The position numbers were made by a program, and so were the translations under genes. From JBKEDS01 sp047975545 (GTDB taxonomy: Bacteria; Bacteroidota; Bacteroidia; Flavobacteriales; Flavobacteriaceae): DNA of 39,183 bases. Each line of letters starts with the position of its first letter. Within the stretch, counting starts at the first letter, position 1. This document shows, in pieces, positions 25,112 through 32,126 of the stretch. The stretch spans positions 1 to 39,183 of the forward strand of contig JBKEDS010000021.1 of assembly GCA_047975545.1 (NCBI GenBank), given 5' to 3'. The notes under the pieces are model-generated. The model did not search any database. It saw nothing but the letters and a program-made list of their open reading frames with translations, and was not told the DNA's origin.

Positions 25112-26389
25112 TTAAATCTTTCGTTTATAAGGCCTTATAATCAATCGGGCTTCCCTATCGAAACGGATATAGTTGTACACCCAGTTTACAAAAACCACCA
25201 TACGGTTTCTAAAGCCTATTAAAAAGAAAAGGTGCACGAACATCCAAACAAACCAAGCAAAAACACCTTGAAACTTAAACTTGGGCAGGTCCACAACTGC
25301 TTTGTTACGCCCTACGGTTGCCATAGCACCCTTATTCTTGTAAACAAAAGGCTTTAAGGGCTTTTTTTCAATAATACGCAACAAATTTTCGCCCAACTGC
25401 TCGCCTTGCTGTATGGCAGGCTGTGCCATCATGGGGAGTCCGTTGGGAAATTCGTCCGATACCATACAGGCCACATCGCCAACGGCAAAAATATGCTCAA
25501 ACCCCTTAATTTGGCTATATGGGTTAACCAGCAGTCGTTTTCCCCTGGTAACAAAATCTTCGGCATCCAAGCCCGATATGGTAGCACCCTCGACACCTGC
25601 CGCCCAAATTAGGGTGGCGGTTTCAAAGGTTAAATCGGTATTGGTGGTTACCGTTTTACCGTCGTAGCCCGTTACCCTAACGTTTTTCCAAATATTAACA
25701 CCCAGTTTTTCCAAAAAATCCTCGGCCTTGGCAGACGCTTTTTCGCTCATGCCCTTTAAAATACAATCGCTGGACTGGATTATGTTTATTTGTGCCAAAC
25801 GGGTATCCAAATCGGGATAATCCTTTGGCAAAATACCTTTTTTTATTTCGGCCAAAGCGCCTGCTAACTCTACCCCAGTTGGGCCACCGCCCACGATAAC
25901 AAAATTCATTAGGGCGTTGCGTTCGTTTAAGTCGGAAGTCAGCAGCGCATCTTCAAAATTCTCAAGAATCAAACTCCTTAGGTTTAACGATTGCGGTATG
26001 GTTTTCATGGCCATACTGTTTTTTTCTATTTCGGTATTTCCAAAATAATTAGTTTTGGAACCCGATGCCACGACCAAATAATCAAACTTAAGTTCACCTA
26101 TATTGGTAAAAATTTTGTTTTTTTCCGTATCAATTTGTTCTACTTGTGCCAACCGGAAATGAAAGTTGGGAAAATCCTTCAAAATTTTCCGAATCGGGTA
26201 AGCAATCGAGTCGGGCTCAAGCCCCCCGGTAGACACCTGATAAAGCAAAGGCTGGAACGTATGGTAGTTGTGCTTGTCCAGCAATACCACCTGCACTTCC
26301 TGCTTCGACAATTTTTTTGCCAACGAAATGCCTGCAAAACCGCCACCTATAATCACCACTCGGGGAAAACTTGTTCTTGGTATGTTCAT
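25112..26389 (-). CDS. ndh: Type II NADH:quinone oxidoreductase (NDH-2)
   Basis: A 425-aa flavoprotein that transfers electrons from NADH to quinone without pumping protons. It has an FAD-binding GGGFAG (15-20), DKHNYHTFQPLLYQVSTGGL near the flavin, the NADH site FVIVGGGPTGVELAGAL (about residue 160), and AVGDVACM for the FAD tail. The C-terminus has two hydrophobic segments (FAWFVWMFVHLFFLIGF and the next), as usual for membrane association in this phylum. Length is in the family range. It converges with the DUF1572 remnant (2 nt between ends). A -7 box TACCTTTG sits 18 nt before the start. The distinction from other FAD-dependent reductases rests on those membrane segments and the QPLLYQV motif. 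Confidence 0.9.
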   Translation of the reverse strand: MNIPRTSFPRVVIIGGGFAGISLAKKLSKQEVQVVLLDKHNYHTFQPLLYQVSTGGLEPDSIAYPIRKILKDFPNFHFRLAQVEQIDTEKNKIFTNIGELKFDYLVVASGSKTNYFGNTEIEKNSMAMKTIPQSLNLRSLILENFEDALLTSDLNERNALMNFVIVGGGPTGVELAGALAEIKKGILPKDYPDLDTRLAQINIIQSSDCILKGMSEKASAKAEDFLEKLGVNIWKNVRVTGYDGKTVTTNTDLTFETATLIWAAGVEGATISGLDAEDFVTRGKRLLVNPYSQIKGFEHIFAVGDVACMVSDEFPNGLPMMAQPAIQQGEQLGENLLRIIEKKPLKPFVYKNKGAMATVGRNKAVVDLPKFKFQGVFAWFVWMFVHLFFLIGFRNRMVVFVNWVYNYIRFDREARLIIRPYKRKI

Positions 26390-26406
26390 GTCCTAATTGA
26401 TATGGG

Positions 26407-26414
26407 CAAAGGTA
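26407..26414 (-). promoter_or_regulatory. -7 box for ndh
   Basis: TACCTTTG on the minus strand fits TANNTTTG and is 17-18 nt before the ATG, giving a short leader. The divergent lpdA box is 40 nt away, so the two promoters share one 103-nt spacer. Confidence 0.5.
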
Positions 26415-26454
26415 ATAAAAGATACAAATTATTTATTATTCGAATAAGGTTTCG

Positions 26455-26462
26455 TAAATTTG
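26455..26462 (+). promoter_or_regulatory. -7 box for lpdA
   Basis: TAAATTTG fits TANNTTTG and is 30 nt before the start codon. No clear TTTG -33 box is visible at the usual distance. Confidence 0.5.
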
Positions 26463-26492
26463 TAGTTAGAAAAATAACGAATAAAAATTCTT

Positions 26493-27869
26493 ATGAGTAA
26501 ATACGATATTATTGTTCTTGGAAGCGGTCCGGGTGGTTACGTATCGGCCATCAGGGCATCGCAGTTAGGCTTTAAAACCGCCATTATTGAAAAAGAAAGC
26601 CTCGGTGGCATTTGTTTAAACTGGGGCTGCATCCCCACAAAAGCATTGCTAAAATCGGCCCAAGTGTTCGAATACTTAAAGCACGCAGGCGATTACGGCT
26701 TATCGGTCAAGGACTACGATAAAGATTTTGATGCCGTTGTAAAACGAAGCCGAAATGTTGCCGAAGGTATGAGCAAGGGCGTTCAGTTTTTAATGAAAAA
26801 GAACAAAATTGATATTATTGAAGGCTACGGCAAGCTAAAACCCGGGAAAAAAATAGATGTAAACGGTACCGAATACAGTGCCGACCACATTATTATTGCC
26901 ACCGGGGCACGTTCGCGCCAGTTGCCCAACCTGCCACAGGACGGCAAAAAGGTAATTGGGTACCGCGAGGCCATGTCGCTGCCAAAACAACCCAAAAAAT
27001 TAATTGTTGTAGGCTCTGGCGCTATTGGTGTGGAGTTTGCCTATTTTTACAACTCGATAGGTACCGAAGTTACCATTGTGGAATACTTGCCCAATATTGT
27101 GCCTGTTGAAGACGAAGACGTTTCGAAACAATTAGAACGCTCGTTTAAGAAAAACGGCATAAAAATAATGACGTCTTCCGAAGTTACAAAAGTAGACACT
27201 TCGGGCGATGGCGTTAAGGCTACCGTAAAAACCAGCAAGGGCGAACAAGTTTTGGAAGCCGATATTTTACTAAGTGCGGTAGGCATAAAAACCAATATTG
27301 AAAACATAGGCTTGGAAGATGTTGGCATTGTAACCGATAGGGATAAAATTTTGGTTAACAGCTTTTACCAAACCAACATCCCGGGCTATTACGCTATTGG
27401 CGACGTAACGCCGGGACAGGCCTTGGCGCACGTAGCATCGGCCGAAGGTATTTTATGTGTTGAAAAAATCAAAGGTATGCACGTAGAAGCCTTGGATTAC
27501 GGTAACATTCCCGGATGTACCTACTGCTCGCCCGAGATAGCAAGCGTTGGCCTAACCGAAAAACAAGCTATTGAAAAGGGCTACGACATTAAAGTTGGTA
27601 AATTCCCCTTCTCGGCCTCGGGCAAAGCCAGTGCCGCAGGCAATAAAGAGGGTTTTGTAAAAGTTATTTTCGATGCCAAATACGGCGAATGGCTGGGCTG
27701 CCACATGATTGGCGCAGGCGTTACCGATATGATTGCCGAAGCTGTTTTGGGCAGAAAACTTGAAACCACCGGACATGAAGTGCTAAAAACAGTACACCCC
27801 CACCCAACCATGAGCGAAGCGGTTATGGAAGCCGTTGCCGATGCTTATGGCGAGGTGATACATATATAA
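26493..27869 (+). CDS. lpdA: Dihydrolipoyl dehydrogenase (E3)
   Basis: The E3 flavoenzyme that reoxidises dihydrolipoyl groups of 2-oxoacid dehydrogenase complexes and the glycine cleavage system, making NADH. The 458-aa protein has FAD-binding GSGPGGYV (10-17), the redox disulfide GGICLNWGCIPTK (Cys41, Cys46), the NAD site VGSGAIGVEFAYFY, the FAD segment YAIGDV, and the dimer-interface active site HPHPTMSEAVMEA at the C-terminus. All key residues are there and length is normal. It is transcribed alone, divergent from ndh, and ends in a strong terminator. It is not next to E1 or E2 genes, so it probably serves several complexes. Confidence 0.96.
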   Translation: MSKYDIIVLGSGPGGYVSAIRASQLGFKTAIIEKESLGGICLNWGCIPTKALLKSAQVFEYLKHAGDYGLSVKDYDKDFDAVVKRSRNVAEGMSKGVQFLMKKNKIDIIEGYGKLKPGKKIDVNGTEYSADHIIIATGARSRQLPNLPQDGKKVIGYREAMSLPKQPKKLIVVGSGAIGVEFAYFYNSIGTEVTIVEYLPNIVPVEDEDVSKQLERSFKKNGIKIMTSSEVTKVDTSGDGVKATVKTSKGEQVLEADILLSAVGIKTNIENIGLEDVGIVTDRDKILVNSFYQTNIPGYYAIGDVTPGQALAHVASAEGILCVEKIKGMHVEALDYGNIPGCTYCSPEIASVGLTEKQAIEKGYDIKVGKFPFSASGKASAAGNKEGFVKVIFDAKYGEWLGCHMIGAGVTDMIAEAVLGRKLETTGHEVLKTVHPHPTMSEAVMEAVADAYGEVIHI

Positions 27870-27933
27870 TCCCCTCCCCTTTTTAGCTATGCTTCAATGC
27901 AAGCTCGGAGGAGGAACCTTTATTCAAACAAAT

Positions 27934-27973
27934 AAAAAATGCCGATTTCTTTTTTTAGGAATCGGCATTTTTT
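27934..27973 (+). terminator. Terminator after lpdA
   Basis: The stem AAAAATGCCGATT / AATCGGCATTTTT (about 27935-27947 and 27960-27973) has a T-rich loop and ends in six T. It lies about 65 nt past the lpdA stop. Confidence 0.85.
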
Positions 27974-28070
27974 GTGTCTTATATTAAAATTTGAAAAACA
28001 TAAGAAAAGTGGGATATAGCTGAAACAAAGATGAAATGAGGCTTCAACAAACATATCGTTTACTTCACAA

Positions 28071-28535
28071 CTAAAACTTAAATTTCGAGCCTATCGTAAA
28101 CGAACTTTTCGAACCATAAGTATAATCTGTGTTTATGGGGATTTCATCCGTTAGCCTATAATTGAATTTTGCCTCTAAAAACAAGTTTTCTTTTGCTTCG
28201 TGTTCCACTCCAAATGTACCGTACAATGCTTCGGTTACACTGCCGGTTTCCCCATTTTTTATTAAACTTAAATTAGCCCCTGTAAACAAATTTGTGTTCT
28301 TGCCCAATTTATACATAAGCAAAGTAGGGATTTCTATTTTAGAATAAGTTACGAAATGCTCGGCACTAAAACCTTGAACTATTCCGAAATTTTGGGATAG
28401 CCTAAGTAGGGTAAAATAATTTTTGCTATAATCCACAGATATAGAATCTTTTACCCCGACAATTTCATTATTTTGAGCAAGTCCGATATGCAGTCCAAAA
28501 AATGTAGACAAGAAGCTAAGTGTAATACTTTTCAT
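28071..28535 (-). CDS. Small exported outer-membrane-type protein, function unknown
   Basis: A 154-aa protein with an N-terminal signal (KSITLSFLSTFFGLHIGLAQ, cut after AQ). The mature part alternates polar and hydrophobic residues and ends in aromatic, SKFKF, as outer-membrane beta-barrels do. It has phrases such as LLMYKLGKNTNLFTGANLS and ENLFLEAKFNYRLTDEIP. I do not recognise a named family; about eight strands would fit the length. A -7 box TAGATTTG (28565-28558) lies upstream on the minus strand. Base composition is A+T-rich compared with lpdA and ndh, so it may be part of a small variable island (28.0-29.3 kb). Confidence 0.78.
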   Translation of the reverse strand: MKSITLSFLSTFFGLHIGLAQNNEIVGVKDSISVDYSKNYFTLLRLSQNFGIVQGFSAEHFVTYSKIEIPTLLMYKLGKNTNLFTGANLSLIKNGETGSVTEALYGTFGVEHEAKENLFLEAKFNYRLTDEIPINTDYTYGSKSSFTIGSKFKF

Positions 28536-28557
28536 AAGGATTAAATTTGTACAGCAG

Positions 28558-28565
28558 CAAATCTA
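28558..28565 (-). promoter_or_regulatory. -7 box for the small exported protein
   Basis: TAGATTTG on the minus strand fits TANNTTTG, 22 nt before the start codon. No clear -33 box is visible. Confidence 0.45.
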
Positions 28566-28751
28566 CTTCTTTTAAAAGTTAAAATTCTCACAACAAATCC
28601 TAAACTAAACCTAAATAAATTTTGGTTTTATATGTTTTCCAACCGTGTGACAGTTCCTCTCAAAACTCGTATTGGGCATAGCCAAAACGGTCTCGTACAA
28701 CCGTTAGTTACGGGTAAATATACGTTAATTTTCGGTTAAGCGCAGACGTTA

Positions 28752-28797
28752 GCAATTCCGAGTTGGATTCGGGCGTAGTCGAATCCACCGTAATTGC
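28752..28797. repeat. Imperfect palindrome at the 3' end of the zinc-ribbon gene
   Basis: Outer arms GCAATT (28752-28757) and AATTGC (28792-28797) and inner arms GGATTCG (28765-28771) and CGAATCC (28780-28786) form a long imperfect hairpin, two bases past the stop of the zinc-ribbon gene. The next about 100 nt further out (28640-28750) also look like a fixed flanking sequence, with CGTTAG direct repeats. Confidence 0.7.
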
Positions 28798-28799
28798 GG

Positions 28800-29249
28800 T
28801 TATACTTTGTTAGGTAACGTTTTTCTATATCCATTTTTTTCGAGTTTTGTTTTAAGTCCGTTTATAGCCTTTAGAATTTCATCTCTATTTTTGGCATCTT
28901 TCATCCAAATTGGAAGTCGACTTGCGACACTTTTATTACGATTTGGTTTCCTTTCTCTTAGCTTTGCCTTTACATAATCTTCCAAAAAAATCAAGTGTTC
29001 AAGGTTTTGAGCCCAAAAGTTATGTTTACAACAAGAATTAATGAGATAATCTTTTAGTTCAATAGATGTTTCTGGATATATTTGATATAACATATTCTGC
29101 TTTTTAAATTCTTTGTTATATCCGCAATGTGTGCAAACTAATCTTGGAGGGTGATAGTCAATCGGTTTTAAACAATTTGGACACTCTACAATACGATAAT
29201 TTCCAAAATCCCTTAGTATCTCTCCATTATCGCTAAATCGATTATTCAT
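28800..29249 (-). CDS. Zinc-ribbon protein, function unknown
   Basis: A 149-aa cytoplasmic protein with one zinc-ribbon: CPNC (Cys23, Cys26) and CTHC (Cys39, Cys42) around DYHPPRLV. After this come a predicted helical part with NSCCKHNFWAQNLEHLIFLE and a basic segment KAKLRERKPNRNKSVASRLP, which could bind nucleic acid. I do not recognise a function. It follows aroQ by 39 nt in the same direction, but its A+T-rich codons (AAA, TTT, ATA) differ from aroQ and it ends directly at a palindromic element. These signs suggest acquired, cassette-like DNA. Start: the ATG at 29249 gives a natural N-terminus and no other is better. Confidence 0.75.
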   Translation of the reverse strand: MNNRFSDNGEILRDFGNYRIVECPNCLKPIDYHPPRLVCTHCGYNKEFKKQNMLYQIYPETSIELKDYLINSCCKHNFWAQNLEHLIFLEDYVKAKLRERKPNRNKSVASRLPIWMKDAKNRDEILKAINGLKTKLEKNGYRKTLPNKV

Positions 29250-29288
29250 ATATAAAGTGGTTTTTCCAAATGTTACCCAATAGGGTGG

Positions 29289-29711
29289 TTAGGAAAGGAT
29301 AAAACTCCGTATGGCCAACTCGTAACTTTGCATGCCAAACCCCAAAATAACGCCCTTGGCATTGGCCGAAATATACGATTGGTGCCTAAACGCCTCACGC
29401 CCAAAGGTGTTGGAAATATGCACCTCGACAACGGGTGTGGTTATGCCCTTAATAGCATCGCCCAAACCAATGGAGGTATGGGTATAGGCTCCGGCATTTA
29501 AAATAATACCTTGGTAACTAAAGCCCGTTTCGTGGAGTTTATTAATAAGCTCGCCCTCGACATTCGATTGGTAATACTCCAAACTTACTTCGGGGAATTT
29601 TGCTTTTAGGGTTTTAAAAAAATCCTCGAACGTCAGGCTGCCGTAAATTTCGGGTTCGCGCTTGCCCAACAAATTTAAGTTCGGGCCATTTATTATAATT
29701 AGTTTTTTCAT
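29289..29711 (-). CDS. aroQ: 3-dehydroquinate dehydratase, type II
   Basis: The third step of the shikimate pathway: trans-dehydration of 3-dehydroquinate. The 140-aa protein has the usual small dodecameric-type features: IINGPNLNLLGKREPEIYG (catalytic Tyr23 and Arg18), NAGAYTHTSIGLGDAI, PVVEVHISN, and REAFRHQSYIS with the catalytic His. Length is normal for the family. A -7 box TATATTTG lies 28 nt upstream. In flavobacteria aroQ often lies near a xerC/D gene; here xerC/D is 1.1 kb away beyond an unrelated beta-barrel gene and a repeat (inference from memory). Confidence 0.96.
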   Translation of the reverse strand: MKKLIIINGPNLNLLGKREPEIYGSLTFEDFFKTLKAKFPEVSLEYYQSNVEGELINKLHETGFSYQGIILNAGAYTHTSIGLGDAIKGITTPVVEVHISNTFGREAFRHQSYISANAKGVILGFGMQSYELAIRSFILS

Positions 29712-29739
29712 GCGTTAGCTGCTTATAAATACAATCGAA

Positions 29740-29747
29740 CAAATATA
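29740..29747 (-). promoter_or_regulatory. -7 box for aroQ
   Basis: TATATTTG on the minus strand, 28 nt before the aroQ start, fits TANNTTTG. The -33 region is not well conserved. Confidence 0.5.
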
Positions 29748-29797
29748 TTTTATGAATATCCGCATTCATGCCTAATTCTTTAGATTTATTGGATTCT

Positions 29798-29890
29798 GTC
29801 ATTCTGAGGAACGAAGAATCTCCTTTTATTGCCCTTAGAGATTCTTCACTTCAAGTTTACCTTGAGCTTAGTCGAAAGATTCAGAATGAC
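29798..29890. repeat. REP-like nested hairpin element
   Basis: Outer arms GTCATTCTGA (29798-29807) and TCAGAATGAC (29881-29890) and inner arms GAAGAATCTC (29813-29822) and GAGATTCTTC (29838-29847) are each perfect 10-bp pairs. The GTCATTCTGA...GAAGAATC type differs from the GTCATTGCGA...GAAGCAATC element at 10.45 kb but has the same plan. Confidence 0.75.
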
Positions 29891-30061
29891 AAAAAACACT
29901 TGTTTAGGTATAAATATGGATATTCAAATATATTTTGTCATAAAAAAAGAAACGCTTCGACTCCGGTCAGCGAAACAATCCTTTCTAAAAAATTATGGCG
30001 TTTTATTTCGTTTCACCTACATTGGTTATTCTACGTGGTGAATATACTAATTTTTGGGCAT

Positions 30062-30093
30062 AAAAAAACCGAAGCGGGTTGCTTCGGTTTTTT
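30062..30093. terminator. Terminator for the beta-barrel gene (bidirectional)
   Basis: Perfect AAAAACCGAAGC / GCTTCGGTTTTT with loop GGGTT. On the minus strand it is 20 nt past the stop of the beta-barrel gene, with a following T-run. Confidence 0.85.
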
Positions 30094-30112
30094 ATATGTT
30101 TTAGTTTTTCAA

Positions 30113-30604
30113 TTAAAAGTGAAATGCGAAACCGATTAAGGCTTGAAAACCACTTTCGGCATCATCCTCATTTAATGTAAAGTTATATCTTACTGTTGGC
30201 TCGATGCTTACATTAGGCGCTACAAACCATGCATAACCACCTTGTAAGCCAATAAAGCTATCATCCGAACCATCTCCAGAAACACCTGTAAAATCTGCTC
30301 CTACAGGAAACTGGCCATTGATGTAATACTTAGCTCCTACTTTGTAAGCAAAAGACTCGCTAGCGTCTGCATAGCCCAAACCTACTTTGATTGCCAAGTT
30401 TTCCTTAACAAAGTAACCTGCTTCAGCACCAATATTGAAAGAAGTGTCACCATCTGTAGAAGTAAGCGAAAACGCCGTGCTTCCCGTAGTTGCCGAACCT
30501 GTGTTAGCCTCGATTACCCAGCTACCTTTACTTAAAGCATCTTGAGCATTAACCGCAGTAAACGATAAAACCGTTAAAATTGAAAGTAAAAATAATTTTT
30601 TCAT
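30113..30604 (-). CDS. Outer-membrane beta-barrel protein (porin-like)
   Basis: A 163-aa protein with a signal peptide (MKKLFLLSILTVLSFTAVNAQ). The mature part has alternating strands with Gly/Ala/Tyr and Phe: GYFVKENLAIKVGLGYADA, KVGAKYYINGQFPVGADF, GLQGGYAWFVAPNVSIEPTV, and it ends in FAFHF, the final-Phe signal for outer-membrane insertion. It resembles the general eight-strand 'outer membrane beta-barrel' family. Ligands are not predictable. A -7 box TATATTTG lies 30 nt before the ATG, and the terminator lies just after the stop, so it is a single-gene unit. Confidence 0.85.
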   Translation of the reverse strand: MKKLFLLSILTVLSFTAVNAQDALSKGSWVIEANTGSATTGSTAFSLTSTDGDTSFNIGAEAGYFVKENLAIKVGLGYADASESFAYKVGAKYYINGQFPVGADFTGVSGDGSDDSFIGLQGGYAWFVAPNVSIEPTVRYNFTLNEDDAESGFQALIGFAFHF

Positions 30605-30633
30605 AATGTGTTAGATTTATTAATTTTATGCTG

Positions 30634-30641
30634 CAAATATA
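30634..30641 (-). promoter_or_regulatory. -7 box for the beta-barrel gene
   Basis: TATATTTG on the minus strand, 29 nt before the start codon. No TTTG -33 box is seen at the usual spacing. Confidence 0.5.
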
Positions 30642-30821
30642 ACTACATTTTGAAATATAACCCTTACTTTTTATGTTTTTTATCAACAATAATTTCACAT
30701 TAAAAACAACTAATTGTATTTCAGCATTTTAAGTGTTATTTTATTAACAATAAAAAAATAAAATGTTAGCAACCTGTTACTTTATTGTTTATAACACCAG
30801 CTTTTTTATATATTTTTAGGC

Positions 30822-31718
30822 ATGAAATGGACACGGGCATTAGAGGATTACCAACAGTATTTAAAAATTGAACGGGGGCTATCGCAAAATTCGATAGACA
30901 ATTATAGTTTCGATGTAAAAAAACTCATAAAGTATTTGGAAACCGAAAACATAAGCCTATCGCCCATTACTATTACAACGCCTGTTTTACAGCGGTTTAT
31001 TTACCAAAACGCAAAAATAGCCAATACCCGCTCGCAATCGCGATTAATTTCTGGGCTGAAAAGTTTTTTTAATTATTTGGTTTTTGAAAATTATATCGAA
31101 AGCAATCCGTTGGAACTTATAGAATCGCCAAAAATTGGCAGAAAATTACCCGACACTTTATCCGAAACCGAAATTGACCAACTTATAAGTGCCATTGATT
31201 TAAGCAGCAACGAAGGCGAGCGCAACCGGGCCATGTTGGAAACTTTATATGGTTGCGGCTTGCGTGTTAGCGAGCTTACCAATTTAAAACTATCGGATTT
31301 GTTTTTCGACGAAGGTTTTATCAAGGTTAAAGGCAAGGGCGACAAGCAGCGTTTTGTCCCTATTGTTGCGGCAACCCAAAAATTTATCAATTTATATATT
31401 AATTATAGTAGAAACCATATTACCATACAGCCCGGCCATGAGGATACCCTGTTTTTAAACCGACGTGGCAAACAGCTTACACGGGCCATGGTGTTTACCA
31501 TAATCAAACAATTGGCCGAAAAAATCGGGTTGAACAAAAATATATCGCCCCATACGTTCCGGCATTCGTTTGCCACGCATTTACTGGAAAACAAAGCCGA
31601 TTTGCGTTCTATTCAACTTATGTTAGGCCACGAAAGCATTACCACTACCGAAATTTACGTGCATTTGGACAACACACATATTACCAAGGTTATTAATGAA
31701 TTTCATCCGAGGAAATAG
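30822..31718 (+). CDS. Tyrosine recombinase XerC/XerD
   Basis: A 298-aa site-specific recombinase. The N-terminal core-binding domain (LEDYQQYLKIERGLSQNSI) and C-terminal catalytic domain hold all active residues: Arg148 (GCGLRVSEL), Lys172, His244 and Arg247 (HTFRHSF), His270 (GHESI) and nucleophile Tyr279 (TEIYVHLD). Size and sequence fit the chromosomal XerC/D type that resolves chromosome dimers at dif, not a phage or transposon integrase. Xer C versus D cannot be told. The start is the first ATG. No dif-like site was found nearby. The neighbours (aroQ, rny) are housekeeping genes. Confidence 0.92.
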   Translation: MKWTRALEDYQQYLKIERGLSQNSIDNYSFDVKKLIKYLETENISLSPITITTPVLQRFIYQNAKIANTRSQSRLISGLKSFFNYLVFENYIESNPLELIESPKIGRKLPDTLSETEIDQLISAIDLSSNEGERNRAMLETLYGCGLRVSELTNLKLSDLFFDEGFIKVKGKGDKQRFVPIVAATQKFINLYINYSRNHITIQPGHEDTLFLNRRGKQLTRAMVFTIIKQLAEKIGLNKNISPHTFRHSFATHLLENKADLRSIQLMLGHESITTTEIYVHLDNTHITKVINEFHPRK

Positions 31719-31758
31719 TTTTGGGTTTCAGGTTTTGGGTTTCAGGTTTTTGGTTTCA
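31719..31758. repeat. 14-bp tandem repeat after xer
   Basis: Two exact copies of TTTTGGGTTTCAGG (31719-31732, 31733-31746) and a partial third (31747-31758) start at the base after the xer stop. Confidence 0.8.
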
Positions 31759-31799
31759 AAATTATTTATTCCTGTTTAATTGCCTCGTCGCAAGAACAC

Positions 31800-32039
31800 G
31801 TCACTGCGAGGAGCGGAGCGACGTGGCAGTCTTTCCCGTTTCATTATACGGATTGCTTCACTTTACTTCGACTTAGCTCAACACAGGTGTTTACAATGAT
31901 GTTCGACTTCAACAATAAAAAATTGTTAATCAATAATAGGGATTACTTCTTTGTCCCTCGCATCGAAAGGATGTGTCACTGCGAGGAGCGCAGCGACGTG
32001 GCTGGCAGTCTTTTTATTTCATTATACGGATTGCTTCAG
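31800..32039. repeat. Direct pair of REP-like units
   Basis: Copy one (31800-31860) and copy two (31975-32039) share GTCACTGCGAGGAGCG, AGCGACGTGG, CAGTCTTT and TTTCATTATACGGATTGC. Copy two has a 4-bp CTGG insertion after ACGTGG. The GCGAGGAGCG...GATTGCTTC plan links them to the element at 10451-10516. Confidence 0.8.
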
Positions 32040-32126
32040 TCATTCCTCCTTCGCTACGACGTTGCGAGAAAGGGGGTACGATAACGAAGTTATTTCTTTT
32101 AATGAAATATATATAGAAGCCCAACA

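Larger units (their letters stand above)
29712..30112. other. Spacer between aroQ and the beta-barrel gene
   Basis: This 401-nt stretch has no convincing gene. It contains the aroQ promoter (29740-29747), a REP-like nested hairpin (29798-29890), A/T-rich sequence, and the bidirectional terminator at 30062-30093. The longer open frames here run across the hairpins and do not look like protein. Confidence 0.65.
31719..32126. other. Repeat-rich spacer between xer and rny
   Basis: This 408-nt stretch between converging genes has no gene. It carries the 14-bp tandem repeat and two direct copies of a REP-like unit (31800-31860 and 31975-32039), with GTTGCGAGAAA-type remnants after the second copy. 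Confidence 0.7.

Noticed and set aside
28752..28797. Integron attC site
   Set aside because: The hairpin lacks the RYYYAAC / GTTRRRY cores, so only a looser cassette-like reading is kept.
30822..31718. Xer recombinase as integrase of a mobile element
   Set aside because: Sequence and size fit chromosomal XerC/D; no attachment-site repeats, phage or transposon genes are nearby.
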